Source: Caulobacteraceae bacterium
GTDB taxonomy: Bacteria; Pseudomonadota; Alphaproteobacteria; Caulobacterales; Aquidulcibacteraceae
DNA length: 64,000 nt
NCBI GenBank assembly: GCA_009773335.1
Contig: WRPF01000001.1
Coordinates: 62,001-126,000 of the forward strand
Direction of reading: 5' to 3'
The position numbers were made by a program, and so were the translations under genes. Shown here one piece after another: positions 48,907 through 57,967 of this stretch. The notes under the pieces were generated by a model. That model searched no databases. It saw nothing but the letters and a program-made list of their open reading frames with translations, and was not told the origin of the DNA. How positions within the stretch are numbered: the first letter of the stretch is position 1; every line of letters begins with the position of its first letter.

Positions 48907-50236
48907 GGCCACGTCCACCCACGCCGCCCGCCAGCGGGCGCTGGTTCTCCTGCCGCTCGTCGGCGCCCGCCGTGTGGCTGGCGGTTCAATCCGGAGTCCC
49001 GACCTTCGCTTGCAGGAAGCGGCAGGGCTAGCCGAAGCGCTTGACCTTGAGGTCGTGGCGGCCGAGGCGTTCCCGTTACGCCGTTTTGATCCGGGCGCCT
49101 TCATCGGACGCGGCCGTTTGGAAGACCTCAAGGCCCGGGTCGAGGCCGACGCTATCGACGTGCTCATCGTCGATGCGGCGCTGACGCCGGTGCAGCAGCG
49201 CAATCTGGAGCAGGGGACGCTCGCCAAGGTTGTCGATCGCACGGGTCTGATCCTTGAGATTTTCGGTCGTAGGGCGCGCACCAAAGAAGGGCGCTTGCAG
49301 GTCGAACTCGCGCGGCTTGGCTATGAGCGGTCCCGCCTGGTCCGCACCTGGACCCACCTCGAACGTCAGCGCGGCGGGCTTGGCAAGACAGGTGGGCCGG
49401 GTGAGACACAGATCGAACTCGATCGCCGCTTGATCGCGCAGCGGATCGAAAAGCTGAAGGTCGAGCTGGAGGAGGTGCGGCGGACGCGTGGTCTGCAGCG
49501 GCGCGCCCGGCGCCGCGCCGGCTATCCGGCCGTGGTGCTGGTCGGCTACACGAACGCGGGCAAATCAAGCCTGTTCAACAGACTGACCGAGGCCGGCGTT
49601 CTGGCGAAGGACATGCCCTTCGCCACGCTCGATCCCACTGCGCGCCTCGTGCGGCTGCCGTCCGGTCGATCGGTCATGATGTCGGACACCGTCGGTTTCA
49701 TCACCGACCTTCCAACCGAACTGGTGGCTTCCTTCCGTGCAACGCTCGAGGAAGTTACAGCGGCGGACCTTCTCGTGCACGTTCGTGATATCGCGCACCC
49801 GGAGACCGACGCCCAACGCGATGACGTCATCGAGGTTCTGGCCCAGTTGGCCGATGGAGCGGACGTCTCGCCGCCGCCAATCATCGAAGCGTGGAACAAG
49901 ATTGACCTGCTGGGGGCGGAGCAACTTGCCGCCCGCATGACGCGTGCGCCGACGGAGACCGCCGCGATCAACATTTCAGCAGAGACCGGCGAAGGGATCG
50001 CCCAGCTCCTGGACGCCATCGACCGGCTTGTGTTCGGCGCGATGCGTCTGGTGACGCTGCGCTTCGATCCCTCAGACGGAGCCGCGATCGCGGAGTTGTC
50101 GACGCGCGGACGGGTCGTCGAAAAGCGGATGGCGGACGACGGGATGCTGGACATCACCGTCGAGTTGCCCGCCGCCGTCGCGGCGACCTACCTGGACCGC
50201 GAGGAGATCAACCGGGCGCCTCTCGCGGCCGAATAG
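48896..50236 (+). CDS. hflX: GTPase HflX
   Basis: HflX is a ribosome-associated GTPase that splits stalled or heat-damaged 70S ribosomes. The 446-residue protein has an N-terminal HflX domain ([20 protein letters not shown]), a coiled linker with [15 protein letters not shown], and the G domain: G1 [15 protein letters not shown]3 DTVGFI, G4 NKID. I chose the GTG at 48896 (then [12 protein letters not shown]), after a GAAGGAGAAAAGGG stretch. The ORF-track start, TTG at 48869, precedes this ribosome site. It ends directly against mazG (zero gap, convergent). Confidence 0.95.
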   Translation: MTTRATSTHAARQRALVLLPLVGARRVAGGSIRSPDLRLQEAAGLAEALDLEVVAAEAFPLRRFDPGAFIGRGRLEDLKARVEADAIDVLIVDAALTPVQQRNLEQGTLAKVVDRTGLILEIFGRRARTKEGRLQVELARLGYERSRLVRTWTHLERQRGGLGKTGGPGETQIELDRRLIAQRIEKLKVELEEVRRTRGLQRRARRRAGYPAVVLVGYTNAGKSSLFNRLTEAGVLAKDMPFATLDPTARLVRLPSGRSVMMSDTVGFITDLPTELVASFRATLEEVTAADLLVHVRDIAHPETDAQRDDVIEVLAQLADGADVSPPPIIEAWNKIDLLGAEQLAARMTRAPTETAAINISAETGEGIAQLLDAIDRLVFGAMRLVTLRFDPSDGAAIAELSTRGRVVEKRMADDGMLDITVELPAAVAATYLDREEINRAPLAAE

Positions 50237-51046
50237 TCACGCCCGTTCCGCTCGTTTGGCCGCATTCCACAGCGCTTCGAGAGCCTCAAGAGTGCGCTCG
50301 CCGCCGCCCTCTGCAGCCATCGTCGCCTCCATGTGCTTGAAGCGGCGTTCAAACTTGGCGTTGGCCTGGCGCAACGCCTCCTCGGGATCGACTCCGAGCT
50401 TGCGCGCGAGGTTGGCCATCACGAAGAGGATATCGCCCATTTCCTCGGCGATATTGGCCTCGTCCTGCGCCTCGCGACCTGCGGCCAGCTCAGCCAGTTC
50501 CTCATCCAGCTTCCTGAGCACATCATCGGGCGTCGGCCAGTCGAACCCGATACGCGCCGCCCTTTTGGTGAGTTTTTCAGCGCGCATGAGGGCGGGAAGG
50601 GCAAGCGCCACGTCGTCGAGCAGACTTGTGGCGCCGAGCGCCTTGCGCTTCTCGGCCTTCATTGTTTCCCACGCTGTCGTCTGCGCAGCGGCCGACCGCA
50701 TTTCAGCATTCGCGAAGACATGCGGATGTCGCTCGATCATCTTGGCGTTGAGGCCTTCGATGACATCGGCCAGTGCGAACGCGCCATCTTCCTCGGCCAT
50801 GCGCGAATGAAACAGGACCTGAAACAGGAGATCCCCGAGTTCCTCCTTCAACGCCGGCATGGATCCGCGCTGGATGGCGTCGGCGACCTCGTAGGCCTCT
50901 TCGATTGTGTAGGGTGCAATGGTCTCAAAGGTCTGTTCGATGTCCCACGGGCATCCTGTCTCGGGCGTCCTCAACGCGACCATCACGGCCTGCAGTCGCT
51001 CTACGGCACTGAAAAGGCGCGTGTTTTCAGAGATCGGATCATGCAT
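50237..51046 (-). CDS. mazG: nucleoside triphosphate pyrophosphohydrolase MazG
   Basis: MazG hydrolyses NTPs and dNTPs to monophosphates, with a housecleaning role. The 269-residue protein has two MazG domains. The first carries CPWDIEQTFETIAPYTIEEAYE and EELGDLLFQVLFHSRMAEE, the second LDEELAELAAGR and EEMGDILFVMANLARKLGVD; the EExxD metal-binding residues are visible in both. Its stop is adjacent to the hflX stop. Confidence 0.95.
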   Translation of the reverse strand: MHDPISENTRLFSAVERLQAVMVALRTPETGCPWDIEQTFETIAPYTIEEAYEVADAIQRGSMPALKEELGDLLFQVLFHSRMAEEDGAFALADVIEGLNAKMIERHPHVFANAEMRSAAAQTTAWETMKAEKRKALGATSLLDDVALALPALMRAEKLTKRAARIGFDWPTPDDVLRKLDEELAELAAGREAQDEANIAEEMGDILFVMANLARKLGVDPEEALRQANAKFERRFKHMEATMAAEGGGERTLEALEALWNAAKRAERA

Positions 51047-51077
51047 CTTTGGCTCGCATAAGATATATTATGTAAAA

Positions 51078-51893
51078 TCATATGATGATGAAGTCGGACC
51101 GCCAACCGTCATGCGCCGGCTCGACGCCCGTGGGCAGTTCGGCTCTGAGCGTGGCGTAGTCCATGTCGATGTGCATGTTTGTCAGCACGGTGCGTCCCGG
51201 GCGCAAGGTTTCGATCCAGCCCAGCGTGCGCTCCAGATGCGCGTGCGACGGATGCGGCGTCCGGCGGAGCGCATCGACGATCCACAACTCCAGTCCCTCC
51301 AGCGCGGCAAAGGTCTCAGGCGGCAACCCGGCGGTGTCATTGCTGTAGGCGACGCCGCCGATGCGAAAGCCGAGCGAGCGGATGTGCCCGTGATCCTGGT
51401 CCAGCGGCAGGAGTTCGATGGCGCCGCCCGGTCCGTCCACGGTGATCGCCATACCCGGCGACATGGGCGCCTGAGGCTCAAGGATCGGCGGGTAGCCGCC
51501 CTCGCCGTGAAAGATGTAGCGGAACCTCGTTTCCAGCGAGTGTTGCGTGGCGGGGTCCATGAACGTGGGAATGCGCCGCCGCATCGTATAGGCGATCGCC
51601 CGCACGTCATCGATACCATGGGCCTGGTCCGCGTGATCGTGGCTGTAGACGATGGCGTCGATCCTGCGCACGCGGGCGTTGAGCAGCTGCTGGCGCAGAT
51701 CGGGCGAGGTATCGATCAGCACTGTCGTCGGCTCACCGGCTCCGGGGTCGGTGCGCCACTGTTCGATCAGCAGGCTGCAGCGCGTCCGGCGATTGCGCGG
51801 TTCGTCCGGGTCACACGCGCCCCAGTCGCCGTCCACGCGCGGGACCCCGCCCGACGACCCACAGCCCAGTATCGTGACGCGCCTGATGCTCAT
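51078..51893 (-). CDS. MBL-fold metallo-hydrolase (PhnP-like)
   Basis: This 271-residue protein resembles PhnP phosphodiesterases. ILGCGSSGGVPRVDGDWGAC is the family-typical start, and the metal-binding motif is YSHDHADQAHGID (HxHxDxxH). YSNDTAGLP and TNMHIDMDY carry further ligands. The substrate is unknown; the gene is not near any phn operon but follows tatD, as in many alphaproteobacteria, so a nucleotide or nucleic-acid-related role is possible. Its start overlaps the tatD stop (ATGA). Confidence 0.88.
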   Translation of the reverse strand: MSIRRVTILGCGSSGGVPRVDGDWGACDPDEPRNRRTRCSLLIEQWRTDPGAGEPTTVLIDTSPDLRQQLLNARVRRIDAIVYSHDHADQAHGIDDVRAIAYTMRRRIPTFMDPATQHSLETRFRYIFHGEGGYPPILEPQAPMSPGMAITVDGPGGAIELLPLDQDHGHIRSLGFRIGGVAYSNDTAGLPPETFAALEGLELWIVDALRRTPHPSHAHLERTLGWIETLRPGRTVLTNMHIDMDYATLRAELPTGVEPAHDGWRSDFIII

Positions 51894-52675
51894 TGCGGCG
51901 GTCGCGCGCGGCTGAAGAGCCGGAAGAAGTTAGCCGCGATCAGGCGGGCCCCCTCTTCCTCGTCGAGGCCCTTCCATGTGCAGAAATAGCGGTGCACGTC
52001 GGCGAGAAACGCCGGTTCGTTCCTGCGCCCCCGATGCGGCGCCGGCGCCAGATACGGACAGTCAGTCTCGAGAATGATGCGATCGAGCGGCAGCACCGAC
52101 GCCACTGCACGCACGTCATTGGCAGACTTGAACGTCAGGATGCCGGAAAGTGAAAAATAGGCCCCGAGGTCGAGGGCCCTTTTTGCGAGCCCTTCCCCGC
52201 TCGTGTAGCAGTGCATGAGAATGCGGAAGGGCCCCCGCTTGAATTCCTCCTCCAGGATCACGGCCGTCGCCTCGTCCGCATCCCGCGTGTGCACGATCAG
52301 GGGAAGGTCGAGTTCACGAGCCGCCGCAATATGCGCGCGCAGGACCGTGGTCTGGTCCTCCAGCGAACTGTGGCGGTAGTACTGATCGAGACCGGTTTCG
52401 CCGATTCCAATCACCTTCGGGTTGCCCGCCATGGCGACCAACGCGGCGGGCGTGAGACCGAGATGATCTTTTGCGTAGTGCGGATGCGCGCCGACGCTGG
52501 CCCAGATGTCCGGAAATGTCTCTGCAACGCCGATGACGCGCGAAAAGTTCTCGATACGGTCGCAGATCGTAAGCATGGGGCCGACGCCCGCCTCGCGTGC
52601 GCGCGCAACAACTGCGGCGCGATCAGCGTCGAACGCCTCCGCGTGAAGGTTCACGTGGCTGTCAATCAACATCAC
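51890..52675 (-). CDS. tatD: TatD-family metal-dependent hydrolase
   Basis: TatD enzymes are TIM-barrel DNases and phosphoesterases of the amidohydrolase class. Expected ligands are present in GIGETGLDQYY (Glu), IVHTRDADEA (His), MHCYTSGEG (His) and ILETDCPYLAPAPHRGRRNEP (Asp). The first motif reads LIDSHVNLH: the usual HxH pair (DSHCHLD) is H-x-N here, which may change metal site 1. The ATGA overlaps with holB upstream and the MBL gene downstream show a tight operon. Confidence 0.92.
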   Translation of the reverse strand: MMLIDSHVNLHAEAFDADRAAVVARAREAGVGPMLTICDRIENFSRVIGVAETFPDIWASVGAHPHYAKDHLGLTPAALVAMAGNPKVIGIGETGLDQYYRHSSLEDQTTVLRAHIAAARELDLPLIVHTRDADEATAVILEEEFKRGPFRILMHCYTSGEGLAKRALDLGAYFSLSGILTFKSANDVRAVASVLPLDRIILETDCPYLAPAPHRGRRNEPAFLADVHRYFCTWKGLDEEEGARLIAANFFRLFSRARPPQ

Positions 52676-53727
52676 GCAACTGCCCGTTCAAGCACGCGCG
52701 CGACGCGTGCGAATGCATGGGTCGGATCCATGTCCAGCCCCTCAGCCTCGCGCTCGATGTCGAGAAGCGCTTCGAAGGCTTCCGCGAGGCGTTGCGCGCG
52801 TGCAGGCGGTGCAAGCAGGTCAAAGAGCGCGGCGTCCCTGGGATCGGCAGACTCTGCTCCAGCGCTCGCAACTGCTGCACGGCGCACCCAGTCACGCGCA
52901 AGACTGAGAAAGATCGTCAGGCGTTGTCCGCGATCTCCTGCTTTCGCATAGACGCCCTTCAGGAAAGCGCGCGCGCCCTCTTTGGACACCTCCTTGAGCG
53001 CGTCGGTCAGCGCCTCATAGAGTCCACCCACATCGGCCGCTGCGAGCGCGATTGCACGGCCGGGACGTCCGCCCGCAAAGCGCACGGCGGCTTCGTCCAC
53101 CTTCCCGGAACCCAGCGCCGCGACCGAACTGCGGACATCCGTGTCCGTCAACGGGCGAAGATCGAGCCGTCTGCAGCGTGAGCGGATTGTCGCAAGCGTG
53201 GAGCCCGGCGAGTTGCACACGAGAAGAAGCACTGTTTTCGGCGGCGGCTCCTCCAGGGTCTTGAGGATCGCATTCGCAGCATTGCGGTTGAGTTCGTCGA
53301 CCGCGTCGATGATCGCTACCCGCCAGCCTCCCTCGGACGGCTTGAGGCTGAAGAAGCTGACCAGTCCTCGCGCCTCCTCCACGGTGATCTCGCCACGAGG
53401 TTTGCCGCGATCATTCAGGCCGCGTCGCAATACGAAGATGTCCCCATGCGATCGTGACGCGATCCGGCGGGCGACCGGATCTTCAGGAGAGACATCAAGC
53501 GGGCGAGGTCCGGTGGGTAGAGCTCCGAGGACGCGCCGTGCGAAGCGGTAGGCCAGCGTAGCCTTGCCCACCCCCTTGGGTCCGGCGAGCATCCAGGCGT
53601 GGTGCATGCGTGCGCCAACGAACGCGTCGGCGAGCGCAGCTTCTGCGGCTTCGTGCCCGGTCAGCACGAACGTCTCACGCGGGTGAGCGACTCCCGGTTC
53701 CTGGTCGGTCTCGAATTCCTTGCTCAT
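52672..53727 (-). CDS. holB: DNA polymerase III delta-prime subunit
   Basis: HolB is part of the clamp loader. The 351-residue AAA+ protein has the P-loop-like AGPKGVGKATLAYRFARRVL, VAIIDAVDELNRNAANAILK and the SRC motif TIRSRCRRLDLRPL with the sensor region. The four-cysteine zinc module of E. coli delta-prime is not visible. I chose the ATG at 53727 (MSKEFETDQEPG), which overlaps the tmk stop. In several alphaproteobacteria metG lies between holB and tatD; here it does not. Confidence 0.94.
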   Translation of the reverse strand: MSKEFETDQEPGVAHPRETFVLTGHEAAEAALADAFVGARMHHAWMLAGPKGVGKATLAYRFARRVLGALPTGPRPLDVSPEDPVARRIASRSHGDIFVLRRGLNDRGKPRGEITVEEARGLVSFFSLKPSEGGWRVAIIDAVDELNRNAANAILKTLEEPPPKTVLLLVCNSPGSTLATIRSRCRRLDLRPLTDTDVRSSVAALGSGKVDEAAVRFAGGRPGRAIALAAADVGGLYEALTDALKEVSKEGARAFLKGVYAKAGDRGQRLTIFLSLARDWVRRAAVASAGAESADPRDAALFDLLAPPARAQRLAEAFEALLDIEREAEGLDMDPTHAFARVARVLERAVA

Positions 53728-54356
53728 AGCGTCAGGCCCAGACGCGCGGAGACAAGCGCGCACGCCTGTCGAAGCACAAGTTCCGGCGGCTGGCCCGCAT
53801 CGATGACGGCGCAGCGTTCGGGCTCCCGTGCGGCCACATCCCGGAATGCTTGCCGGACGTTGTTGTGGAAAGCCTCATCGAGGGTTTCAAAGCGCGCCTC
53901 GCCACCTCGGCGGTTAAGCGCGCGCGCAAGCCCGGTCTTCACATCAAGGTCGAGGATGAGCGTCAGATCCGGCGTCGGCGCCGCCACCACCTTGTTCAAC
54001 GCGACAAATGTTTCGTACGGCAATCCGCGTGCGACAACCTGATAGGCGAAGGTAGAGTCAATGAAGCGGTCGCAGATCACCCAGTCGCCACGTTCGATCG
54101 CAGGCCTGATCGTGCGCTCAAGGTGATCGCTGCGCGCCGCCGTGAGCAGCAGTGTTTCGGTGACGCCGCTCCAACGATCCCCGGCCCCGGTCACGATGAG
54201 TTTCCGGATCTCGTCCGCCCCCACGGAACCGCCCGGCTCACGCGTCCGGACCACAGTTTGTCCGATGCGATTGATCGCCTCTTCCAGGCCGGCGGCAAGC
54301 GTCGATTTTCCGACGCCTTCTCCGCCCTCCAGCGTGATGAAGCGCGGGCGTGACAC
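53724..54356 (-). CDS. tmk: thymidylate kinase
   Basis: Tmk phosphorylates dTMP to dTDP. The 210-residue protein has the P-loop FITLEGGEGVGKSTLAAGL, the DR motif WVICDRFIDSTFAYQ and the lid-like region ARALNRRGGEARFE. It lies 2 bp after dacC and overlaps holB by four bases, forming a dacC-tmk-holB-tatD-MBL operon. Confidence 0.96.
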   Translation of the reverse strand: MSRPRFITLEGGEGVGKSTLAAGLEEAINRIGQTVVRTREPGGSVGADEIRKLIVTGAGDRWSGVTETLLLTAARSDHLERTIRPAIERGDWVICDRFIDSTFAYQVVARGLPYETFVALNKVVAAPTPDLTLILDLDVKTGLARALNRRGGEARFETLDEAFHNNVRQAFRDVAAREPERCAVIDAGQPPELVLRQACALVSARLGLTL

Positions 54357-54358
54357 GC

Positions 54359-55519
54359 TCAGCCGCCGCCAAGGATTTGCTGTAGCCCAAACACGGCGCG
54401 TGCAAACGGATTTGCGCGGCCGACCTTGACGCCCGCCGCCAGCGGAAACTCCTCATGCACGCCCGGTCCTTCGATCACGAGCCTGGCGATCACGGCGCCT
54501 TTCTTGATGGGGGCTTGCAGTGGGCCTTCGTACACAATGTGAGCGGTCATTCCGGCGTACGCAGACCTGTGCGCCGCAACGGATACGTCATGCGTCGCCA
54601 CCAGCGGCACCTGGGAACGCGAGCCAAGCCAGACGTCGGCCTGCCCCACAACCGCATCCTTCGCGAAAAGAGAAGTGACCGTAAAATCAAACAACGCCGC
54701 ACGCATCAGACGTTGCGCCTCCGCCGAGCGGGCGGCCATCGACGGAAGGCCGTTGAAGACAATGATGCGCCGTTGGTCGTTGACTTGCGCGGAACCGATC
54801 AGGCCGTAGCCAGAGACAGACGTATGACCTGTCTTTACGCCATCGGCGCCTTCCACCCGGCCCAGCAGCGGATTTCGGTTTTCCTGTGTCTTTCCATTGT
54901 AGGTGAAGGAGCGTTCCGCGTAGTGGCGATACAGCTCCGGGTAGTCGCGGATCAGGAGACTGGTCACGCGCGCAAGATCGCGCGAGCTGATGATGTGATC
55001 TGGATCCGGCAGGCCCGTCACGTTGCGGAACTGGGCGCTGGAGAGGCCAATTTCTCGCGCACGCTGGTTCATCAGCGCCACAAATGCCGTTTCCGAGCCG
55101 GCGATCCCCTCGGCAAGAACAATGCACGCGTCATTTGCTGACACGATGACAACGCCCTTGATCAGGTCTTCCACCCGCACGCGGGAATTGATGTCCAGGA
55201 ACATGTGCGAGCCGTCGGACTGCGCGCCATGACGCCAGGCATTCTCGCTGACCGGCAACTGTGTATCGAGGGTGATTTTCTTCGCGCGCAACTGATCGGC
55301 GACGATGAGCATGGTCATCAGCTTGCTCATGGATGCCGGCGGCATCGCTACGTCACAATCGCGGCAGTAGAGCATCTGCCCCGTACCGTGGTCGAGGATG
55401 GCGATGTGCTGGGCCGCGCTGACGACCGGATCGGGCGCCTGCGCGCGCACGGCCGGCGCGGCGGCGAGCAGGAGGCAAAGACCAAGTGCCGCCAGTGAAG
55501 GGAGGCGGGTGACGCCCAT
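54359..55519 (-). CDS. dacC: D-alanyl-D-alanine carboxypeptidase (class A low-mass PBP)
   Basis: This periplasmic enzyme trims the terminal D-alanine from peptidoglycan stem peptides. The 386-residue protein has a signal peptide (LAALGLCLLLAAAPAVRAQA), the nucleophile motif SMSK (PPASMSKLMTMLIVAD), the SxN motif SAND, and KTGHTSVSGYG. The C-terminal PBP5-type beta domain (about 280-386) includes VGQADVWLGSRSQVP. The symbol may equally be dacA or dacF; substrate preference cannot be read from sequence. Confidence 0.93.
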   Translation of the reverse strand: MGVTRLPSLAALGLCLLLAAAPAVRAQAPDPVVSAAQHIAILDHGTGQMLYCRDCDVAMPPASMSKLMTMLIVADQLRAKKITLDTQLPVSENAWRHGAQSDGSHMFLDINSRVRVEDLIKGVVIVSANDACIVLAEGIAGSETAFVALMNQRAREIGLSSAQFRNVTGLPDPDHIISSRDLARVTSLLIRDYPELYRHYAERSFTYNGKTQENRNPLLGRVEGADGVKTGHTSVSGYGLIGSAQVNDQRRIIVFNGLPSMAARSAEAQRLMRAALFDFTVTSLFAKDAVVGQADVWLGSRSQVPLVATHDVSVAAHRSAYAGMTAHIVYEGPLQAPIKKGAVIARLVIEGPGVHEEFPLAAGVKVGRANPFARAVFGLQQILGGG

Positions 55520-55611
55520 CCGGTTTCTCCGAAGTGATTCGCGCCGGCGGCGCGCACGGGGGGATAGAAACCTTGGGCGCCCCGGGCGTCAACGAGACGC
55601 CTGCGACGGAG

Positions 55612-56265
55612 TCACCGGCTTTCGGAGACCACAGCGCCGGCAAACCCGCGTTCCACGATCATGTCGCACGCGAGTTCCGCCGCCGCACGGGTGGGCCACT
55701 GACCCAGCCGGACACGATGCAGGGTGACGGAGGCGCCGGGCCGCTGGTCGATTGTAACGGACCCGACGTCCTGCAGCGCCGCCCGGGCGCGCTCGGCATT
55801 GGCGGGGTTGGCGAAGGCGCCGACCTGGACGAAGTAGCCGCCACCCGCCGGGGGCGTCTCCACGTCCGCGGGCGATGGCGCTTCTTCCGGCCGGTCTGGT
55901 TCGGCGCCGGATGTCACAGGGGGGGCCACGGTCGGGGCGATCTCGTCAAACGCATCGTCCGCCAGGGACGCCGGGTCCGCCGGCCCGCGCAGCGTTCCGC
56001 GGAGGTCGAGCGGCGCTCGCCCGGATCGCTGGAAGGCATGTCCGTAGCCGTACAGGATGTCCGGCTGGTCCATGGCCGCCGCCGCCGGTCGACGCGCCGG
56101 AGAAGCCGTTGCGACAGCGACCTGTGGGCGCGCCGGCTCGAGAGCCTCGGGTCGGGCGGAGCGCGTGGCGTATTCGATCGGCGCCCGGTCCCGCGCGCTG
56201 GCCGCCTCCGGCGCCGTCGCCGCCGCGAGGAGGAGCAGCGCGAGCGACTTCACAACAGACGGCAT
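55612..56265 (-). CDS. secreted SPOR-domain protein
   Basis: This 217-residue protein has a signal peptide (SLALLLLAAATAPEAASA), a long Pro/Ala-rich middle and a C-terminal SPOR domain (about 145-217; GGGYFVQVGAFANPANAERA), which binds denuded glycan at the division septum. In relatives this position before dacC is held by rlpA, but no double-psi-barrel lytic domain is visible here, so it may be a reduced RlpA or an unrelated SPOR protein. I chose the ATG at 56265 (MPSVVKSLALLLL); an upstream ATG at 56295 is possible. Confidence 0.8.
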   Translation of the reverse strand: MPSVVKSLALLLLAAATAPEAASARDRAPIEYATRSARPEALEPARPQVAVATASPARRPAAAAMDQPDILYGYGHAFQRSGRAPLDLRGTLRGPADPASLADDAFDEIAPTVAPPVTSGAEPDRPEEAPSPADVETPPAGGGYFVQVGAFANPANAERARAALQDVGSVTIDQRPGASVTLHRVRLGQWPTRAAAELACDMIVERGFAGAVVSESR

Positions 56266-56366
56266 TCCGGTCTCCACATGGGCGGTTGATCCCACATCTA
56301 CCGGACGCCGATTGAGGTCACGTAAGTTTTTGCGGTTTATTCATTTTCACCACGTCCGGACAAACC

Positions 56367-56398
56367 GCGTCCATGGCGGCCGCCGCCGCCATGGACGC
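56367..56398 (-). terminator. 14-bp perfect hairpin after the SNase-like gene
   Basis: GCGTCCATGGCGGC-CGCC-GCCGCCATGGACGC is a perfect 14-bp stem with a 4-nt loop. It begins 8 bp after the stop codon of the leftward SNase-like gene and is followed on that strand by GGTTTG, a weak T-run. It is the most stable hairpin in the window and probably ends the four-gene cluster's transcript or protects its 3' end. Confidence 0.65.
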
Positions 56399-56406
56399 AA
56401 CCCGCG

Positions 56407-57435
56407 CTAGTCGGGAGCTCTGACCACCGGCGTCGAGCCCTGTTTCGGCCGGCGCGTGACGACGCGCGGCGGAGCACACGTTCCCATCATCGGCGTGCCG
56501 ACGGGGTAGTCGCCCTTGTCGCGGAAAGCCGCCTTCTTCGCCTGTGTGAATTGCGCCCACGCATCCGGCCGCACGGCGCACCACGCCGACAGCCCGCGCG
56601 CGCGCGCGGTCGCTTCTGCAGCTTCGGCTGCAAACGCGCCGTCGATGCCGACGGCATACCCCTCTTCGACCAGTCGCCGCGCGACATTGAACTCCTCGCC
56701 GCCACTCTTGACGGCGGTGCAGGTTGCGATCCGCTCACGACGCGCAGTGTCGGCGGCGTCCTTCGGGCGATCGAGGGCGCACATCACGTATGCGCCGTCC
56801 AGAATTCGGCGCAGCGCGCGTTGGGACTCCTCGCTGCAATCCAGCACGCGCGTCCCGAGGCGGCATATCTGGCCGGGCTCAGGCGCATCAATGCCACGCA
56901 GGCGCAAGAGGTCGCCGTTCAGGAGCAGGGTCTCTGCGGTATGCACCGTCTCGAGGCTGGCGGCGCCGGCGTAGGCCTGACGTTCCTCCCGCTGGCCGAA
57001 TCCTGTGCCGACCATGGCCAGCGCAAATACGCCGCCGAGAATTGCGCCGATCATGCCCATCATCACAGGCCGGATGGCGTTTTCGAGCTCCTCGCCGGGA
57101 CGGAAGGCCACAAGCGCGAGTACGCCAACCAGAACCGCAAAGAACAGGAAAATGTCGAACAGGGACAAGATCATTCGAGCAACGGTCGCCCCGTTGCTCT
57201 CCAGCATGCGCAACAGCATGCTTTCGCCCGGCCTGTTCCACTTCGCCGCGAGGTCGCCCAGCGCCGTTGCGAGTTCGGGATCGCGTTCGCTGCTGCCGAG
57301 CAACAGCCACGCGACCACCAGAAGAAGCAGGCCGCCGGCCCAGACCGCCCCCCTCATCCAGATCGCCCACTGGCGTGTGCTGACAATGAACAGCACCAGA
57401 GCGCTAATGAGCAGAATAAACGCCAACATAGCCAT
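56407..57435 (-). CDS. membrane-anchored SNase-like (thermonuclease-fold) protein
   Basis: This 342-residue protein has four membrane segments (about 3-20, 25-47, 87-111, 123-146) and then an SNase-like domain (about 160-290). Charge distribution (Arg in loops 21-29 and 112-122) suggests both ends are periplasmic. The domain aligns by eye as TAETLLLNGDLLRLRGIDAPE: R178, D183 and E186 match SNase R35, D40 and E43, and R233 or R235 may match R87, but SNase D19 and D21 correspond to Thr and E168. Six cysteines (191, 200, 219, 239, 286, 320) fit periplasmic disulfides. It is the last gene of a four-gene cluster. Confidence 0.72.
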   Translation of the reverse strand: MAMLAFILLISALVLFIVSTRQWAIWMRGAVWAGGLLLLVVAWLLLGSSERDPELATALGDLAAKWNRPGESMLLRMLESNGATVARMILSLFDIFLFFAVLVGVLALVAFRPGEELENAIRPVMMGMIGAILGGVFALAMVGTGFGQREERQAYAGAASLETVHTAETLLLNGDLLRLRGIDAPEPGQICRLGTRVLDCSEESQRALRRILDGAYVMCALDRPKDAADTARRERIATCTAVKSGGEEFNVARRLVEEGYAVGIDGAFAAEAAEATARARGLSAWCAVRPDAWAQFTQAKKAAFRDKGDYPVGTPMMGTCAPPRVVTRRPKQGSTPVVRAPD

Positions 57436-57521
57436 AACCGATCCCTCTCCAACCGAGGCAAGCGCGAGACTTGCCGTATTCGCTTCCCGTTCCGTGCCGA
57501 CGCCCCCGCGTCAGGCGTCAA

Positions 57522-57962
57522 TCAGTTAGGCGCATTCACAACAGGCATGGTGCGTGGGGGCGCAGATCCGCTCCCGCCTTGCGTCACGCCCTGATTGCGC
57601 CGGCGTGCGATGTCGATCTCCTCCAGCAAGCGCGGCCGAGCCGGGGGCTGCGGCACCGCATCCGCCGTCCGGACACGCCTGTAGGCCTCTATCTGTCGCG
57701 CCAACTCCCGCCTGTAGGCGACGACGGCATAGGCGTCGGGGCCGGGTTCCTGACGCATTGCCTCCAGGCGCGCCTCCGCCTGGAACATCTGATTGAGTGC
57801 GACGCCGCTCCCCATCGCGGCGCCGATGAGCAGGCCAACCACCCAGAGCCGCGACACGATGCGGCCGAGCTGGCCAATCCACTGGACCAGGTTACGCGGC
57901 TCCGGATCGGGCGGAACCACATGCATTTCAGCGACAGGAGGCGGTTCTTCGGTGCTGGTCAT
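57522..57962 (-). CDS. single-pass membrane protein, unknown
   Basis: I do not recognise this 146-residue protein. It has a Pro- and Glu-rich cytoplasmic N-terminus (1-about 38), one membrane segment (about 39-58, LWVVGLLIGAAMGSGVALNQ) and a periplasmic tail with a helical region (EARLEAMRQ, RRELARQIEAYRRVRT) and a disordered end. It lies between the 247-residue gene (5 bp away) and the SNase-like gene (86 bp). Confidence 0.62.
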   Translation of the reverse strand: MTSTEEPPPVAEMHVVPPDPEPRNLVQWIGQLGRIVSRLWVVGLLIGAAMGSGVALNQMFQAEARLEAMRQEPGPDAYAVVAYRRELARQIEAYRRVRTADAVPQPPARPRLLEEIDIARRRNQGVTQGGSGSAPPRTMPVVNAPN

Positions 57963-57967
57963 CGCCC

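Noticed and set aside
52672-52678. Loss of metG between holB and tatD as a gene deletion event
   Set aside because: metG is placed elsewhere in many relatives; without the rest of the genome nothing can be concluded.
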